Below the pieces are notes generated by a model. That model was not told where the DNA came from, searched no databases, and saw only the letters and a list, made by a program, of their open reading frames with translations. A DNA stretch of 8,322 bases from Spirochaetaceae bacterium (GTDB lineage: Bacteria > Spirochaetota > Spirochaetia > DSM-27196 > SLST01): positions 1-8,322 of the forward strand of contig SKVA01000400.1 of NCBI GenBank assembly GCA_007129695.1, given 5' to 3'. The position numbers were made by a program, and so were the translations under genes. Shown here in pieces: positions 6,881 through 8,322 of the stretch (the first letter of the stretch is position 1; every line of letters begins with the position of its first letter).

Positions 6881-6904
6881 GCCGCCCCTCCCTGGAGGGA
6901 CGGC
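6881..6904 (-). other. Second GC-rich hairpin in the spacer between binding protein and ketoacyl synthase
   Basis: In the transcript, arms GCCGTCCCTC and GAGGGGCGGC pair over 10 positions (nine Watson-Crick pairs, one G-U) around a CAGG loop. It lies 11 bp downstream of the first hairpin in the same 93-bp spacer and 32 bp before the ATG at 6848. No T-tract follows. A pair of strong hairpins after a binding-protein gene is a known way to keep the binding protein at higher levels than downstream genes; that role is inferred here. Confidence 0.55.
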
Positions 6905-6915
6905 TCGGGTGCCCG

Positions 6916-6934
6916 GGCGCCCCGATCGGGCGCC
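6916..6934 (-). other. GC-rich inverted repeat just after the binding-protein gene
   Basis: The arms GGCGCCC and GGGCGCC (7 bp, perfect) flank a 5-nt loop. It starts 8 bp after the stop codon at 6942. In RNA it would form a stable hairpin, but no T-run follows in the direction of transcription, so it is not a standard intrinsic terminator. It may instead stabilise the upstream mRNA or attenuate read-through. As DNA, the 19-bp inverted repeat (with the perfect palindrome CCCGATCGGG inside it) could also be an operator. Confidence 0.55.
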
Positions 6935-6941
6935 GCAGAGC

Positions 6942-8168
6942 CTACCTCAGAATGTCCTCGATCGCGTCGAGCGGACGATCGACGATCCAACCGGGTACAC
7001 CGTCGTCGTAGACGGCCTTCAGCAGCGACATCGCCTGCGTACCGACACGGCGGCCGTTCGCGAAGTCGACCGTTCCACCGAGCGGGATTTCGATCGGCGC
7101 GCGTTCCATCGCCGCGATGAACGCGTCCCACGTCAGCGGGTTCGTCCCGACGCGCTCGAGTCCCTGAACGAACGACGCGGCGGCGATCCATCCGGCCTGC
7201 GCGAACGGGTTGCCGGCGAGCGCCGGATCGATCTTCGACACCGCCTCTACGTACTCGTTGAGCGCCGGGGTCGGGTTGCCGTCGTTGTCGACGACCTGAA
7301 GCCACGCATTGGCGTAGACGTCGAACGCGCCAAGCGCCTCGCTGACCCCCTGCACGAAGACCGGCGCGGCGTTGACGTAGCTCGTGATCACGGGCTTCGT
7401 GTTACCCGCCGCGGCGAGCGCCTTGATCGCGACTTCGGCGGGAACCTGGTTCGCGGCGACCAGCACCACGTCGACGTTTGCCGCCATGATCGTCTGAGCG
7501 GCCGAGCTCATGTCGGTCGCGTCGGGCGCAACCTGAGCGGTCACGATCGGAACGTTCAGGAGCCCGGAGCGGAGCTGGATCCCTGCCAGGAGTCCCGCGC
7601 CGTCGTCGGCGTTCGGGTAGATCACGCCGATCCTGCGCGCGCCGAAGTCGGACACCGCACGAGCGACCATGACCTCGCCTTCGGCGTCGTAGATCGGCTG
7701 AACCGGGAACGACCCTCGCGCGCCGCCGGTCGCGTTCAGGTTGAACAGCGATCTCAGACCGGTCGCGTAGTAGACGCGCGGGATGCCGATCGTGTTCAGG
7801 TAGTCCTGAGTCGCCGCGACCGTCGGAGTACCGAAGTGGCCGACGAACGCGAAGATCTTGTCGTCTTCGACCAGGCGTTGCGCGTACGTGAGTCCCTGCG
7901 CGCCGTCGAACTCATCGTCGTAGTGGACCCACCTGATCGTCCTCCCGGCGACTCCGCCGGCCTCGTTGACCATCCGGAAGTACGCCTCGATGCCGCGGTT
8001 GAACGGGACGCCGACGGCGGCGAGCGCGCCGCTCGTGGCAGCCGAGTTACCGACAAGCACGCTGTCCGCGGTCACACCCTGCGCGGTCTCGGTCTGCCGC
8101 GTGCCGGCGGCCGGCAACGCGAACGCGACGGCTGCGATAAGCAGCACCGCAATTGTAATCCTCTTCAT
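6942..8168 (-). CDS. Branched-chain amino acid-type (LivJ/LivK, Peripla_BP_6) ABC transporter substrate-binding protein
   Basis: At 408 residues this matches the LivJ/LivK-type periplasmic binding family. Residues 1-22 form a Sec signal peptide (Lys2-Arg3, then a hydrophobic run of about 17 residues), with likely cleavage after Gly22 (AAG/T). There is no cysteine at the cleavage site, so the mature protein should be soluble in the periplasm rather than a lipoprotein. VLVGNSAATSGALAAVG (37-53) is the typical first strand and ligand-loop region, and GIEAYFRMVNEAGGVAGR (59-76) is a strong family signature. FVGHFGTPT (108-116) is the second ligand-contact loop and RRIGVIYPNADDG (178-190) starts lobe 2. 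Homologues bind branched-chain amino acids but also amides, aromatic acids and other carboxylates, so the ligand may be the compound degraded by the downstream enzymes. A perfect AGGAGG lies 5 nt before the ATG at 8168, suggesting high translation. It follows the ATPase gene by 58 bp. Confidence 0.95.
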   Translation of the reverse strand: MKRITIAVLLIAAVAFALPAAGTRQTETAQGVTADSVLVGNSAATSGALAAVGVPFNRGIEAYFRMVNEAGGVAGRTIRWVHYDDEFDGAQGLTYAQRLVEDDKIFAFVGHFGTPTVAATQDYLNTIGIPRVYYATGLRSLFNLNATGGARGSFPVQPIYDAEGEVMVARAVSDFGARRIGVIYPNADDGAGLLAGIQLRSGLLNVPIVTAQVAPDATDMSSAAQTIMAANVDVVLVAANQVPAEVAIKALAAAGNTKPVITSYVNAAPVFVQGVSEALGAFDVYANAWLQVVDNDGNPTPALNEYVEAVSKIDPALAGNPFAQAGWIAAASFVQGLERVGTNPLTWDAFIAAMERAPIEIPLGGTVDFANGRRVGTQAMSLLKAVYDDGVPGWIVDRPLDAIEDILR

Positions 8169-8173
8169 ACCTT

Positions 8174-8179
8174 CCTCCT
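8174..8179 (-). promoter_or_regulatory. Strong ribosome binding site of the substrate-binding protein gene
   Basis: The transcript strand reads AGGAGG 5 nt upstream of the ATG at 8168, a perfect Shine-Dalgarno. It fixes the start and fits the high protein amounts usually needed for periplasmic binding proteins. The rest of the 58-bp spacer contains a small 5-bp hairpin (8202-8214, arms GCCGC/GCGGC) and no convincing promoter. Confidence 0.8.
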
Positions 8180-8226
8180 ATGAAAGTATCCGTATGTCAT
8201 GGCCGCACCGCGGCTCATTGACGCCA

Positions 8227-8322
8227 CTATGGTCTGCCGTCCTTGCCCAGATACGCCTCGACGAGCTCGGGATCGTCCTGCAGCTCGGCCGCGGGTCCCG
8301 ACTTCACGAGCTTCCCTACCTG
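8227..8322 (-). CDS. livF: LivF-type branched-chain amino acid ABC transporter ATP-binding protein (partial, C-terminal 31 residues)
   Basis: Only the end of the gene is in the window: 31 codons and a TAG stop. The ending reads KLVKSGPAAELQDDPELVEA followed by YLGKDGRP. The pattern of Gly-Pro-Ala-Ala-Glu-Leu, a short acidic stretch, then Ala-Tyr-Leu-Gly is the standard C-terminus of LivF/LivG ATPases. LivF is favoured over LivG because of the AAEL and DPEL spacing, but LivG cannot be excluded from so short a piece. The Walker and signature motifs lie beyond the right edge. The ATPase powers import by the permease pair, and the binding-protein gene directly downstream supports this reading. 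Genes for the permeases are expected further to the right. Confidence 0.82.
   Translation of the reverse strand, partial: QVGKLVKSGPAAELQDDPELVEAYLGKDGRP

Noticed and set aside
6881..6934. Intrinsic transcription terminator after the binding-protein gene
   Set aside because: The hairpins are strong, but neither is followed by a T-run on the transcribed strand, so they are listed only as hairpins.
6861..8183. Plus-strand open frame of 440 codons opposite the binding-protein gene
   Set aside because: It is a low-complexity Arg/Asp/Val-rich shadow of the clear LivJ-type gene and shows no motif of its own.
8169..8226. Promoter before the binding-protein gene (a GATACT-like -10 near 8185-8190)
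   Set aside because: There is no matching -35 element at proper spacing; one weak hexamer in a 58-bp spacer is not enough.

Overview
The window reads as one co-oriented block of nine genes, all on the minus strand, from a GC-rich genome. Every start is ATG and most are preceded by purine-rich Shine-Dalgarno sequences. The substrate-binding protein has a Sec signal peptide with no lipobox cysteine, which suggests a diderm (Gram-negative type) bacterium. The phylum cannot be fixed from this window. The residues after the signal peptide (AAGTRQTE) loosely recall spirochaete binding proteins, but that is only a weak hint.

In transcription order (right to left) the layout is as follows. First is the last 31 codons of an ABC-transporter ATPase of LivF type (8227-8322). 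Next is a periplasmic LivJ/LivK-type substrate-binding protein (6942-8168), then a 93-bp spacer with two GC-rich hairpins. The enzymes follow: a FabH-like ketoacyl synthase III family protein (5829-6848), a FabG/PhaB-like short-chain dehydrogenase (5102-5839), a Cat1/AbfT-type acetyl-CoA hydrolase/CoA-transferase (3744-5063), an acetyl-CoA acetyltransferase-type thiolase (2523-3734) and an alpha/beta hydrolase (1738-2526). Then come a double-length TetR regulator with two complete DNA-binding domains (623-1735) and the first 208 residues of a second FabH-like protein (1-626), which runs off the left edge.

Gaps and overlaps from the first ketoacyl synthase onward are -11, 38, 9, -4, 2 and -4 bp, so these genes are very probably one operon with translational coupling. 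No clear promoter or T-tailed terminator is visible. Transcription probably starts beyond the right edge, and the transcript continues beyond the left edge.

A reasonable reading is a substrate-uptake and catabolism unit. A Liv-type ABC importer would bring in a small carboxylate or amino-acid-like compound. The CoA-transferase would activate it or recycle CoA. The SDR would interconvert 3-oxo and 3-hydroxy acyl groups, and the thiolase would cleave (or form) a 3-oxoacyl-CoA. The two FabH-like proteins and the hydrolase would carry out steps that cannot be named from sequence. The TetR protein would sense the substrate or a CoA intermediate. The substrate is unknown. The most distinctive items are the single-chain double TetR regulator, the FabH-like enzyme whose usual active-site Asn is replaced by His, and the coupling of two FabH-like proteins to a thiolase, CoA-transferase and ABC importer.
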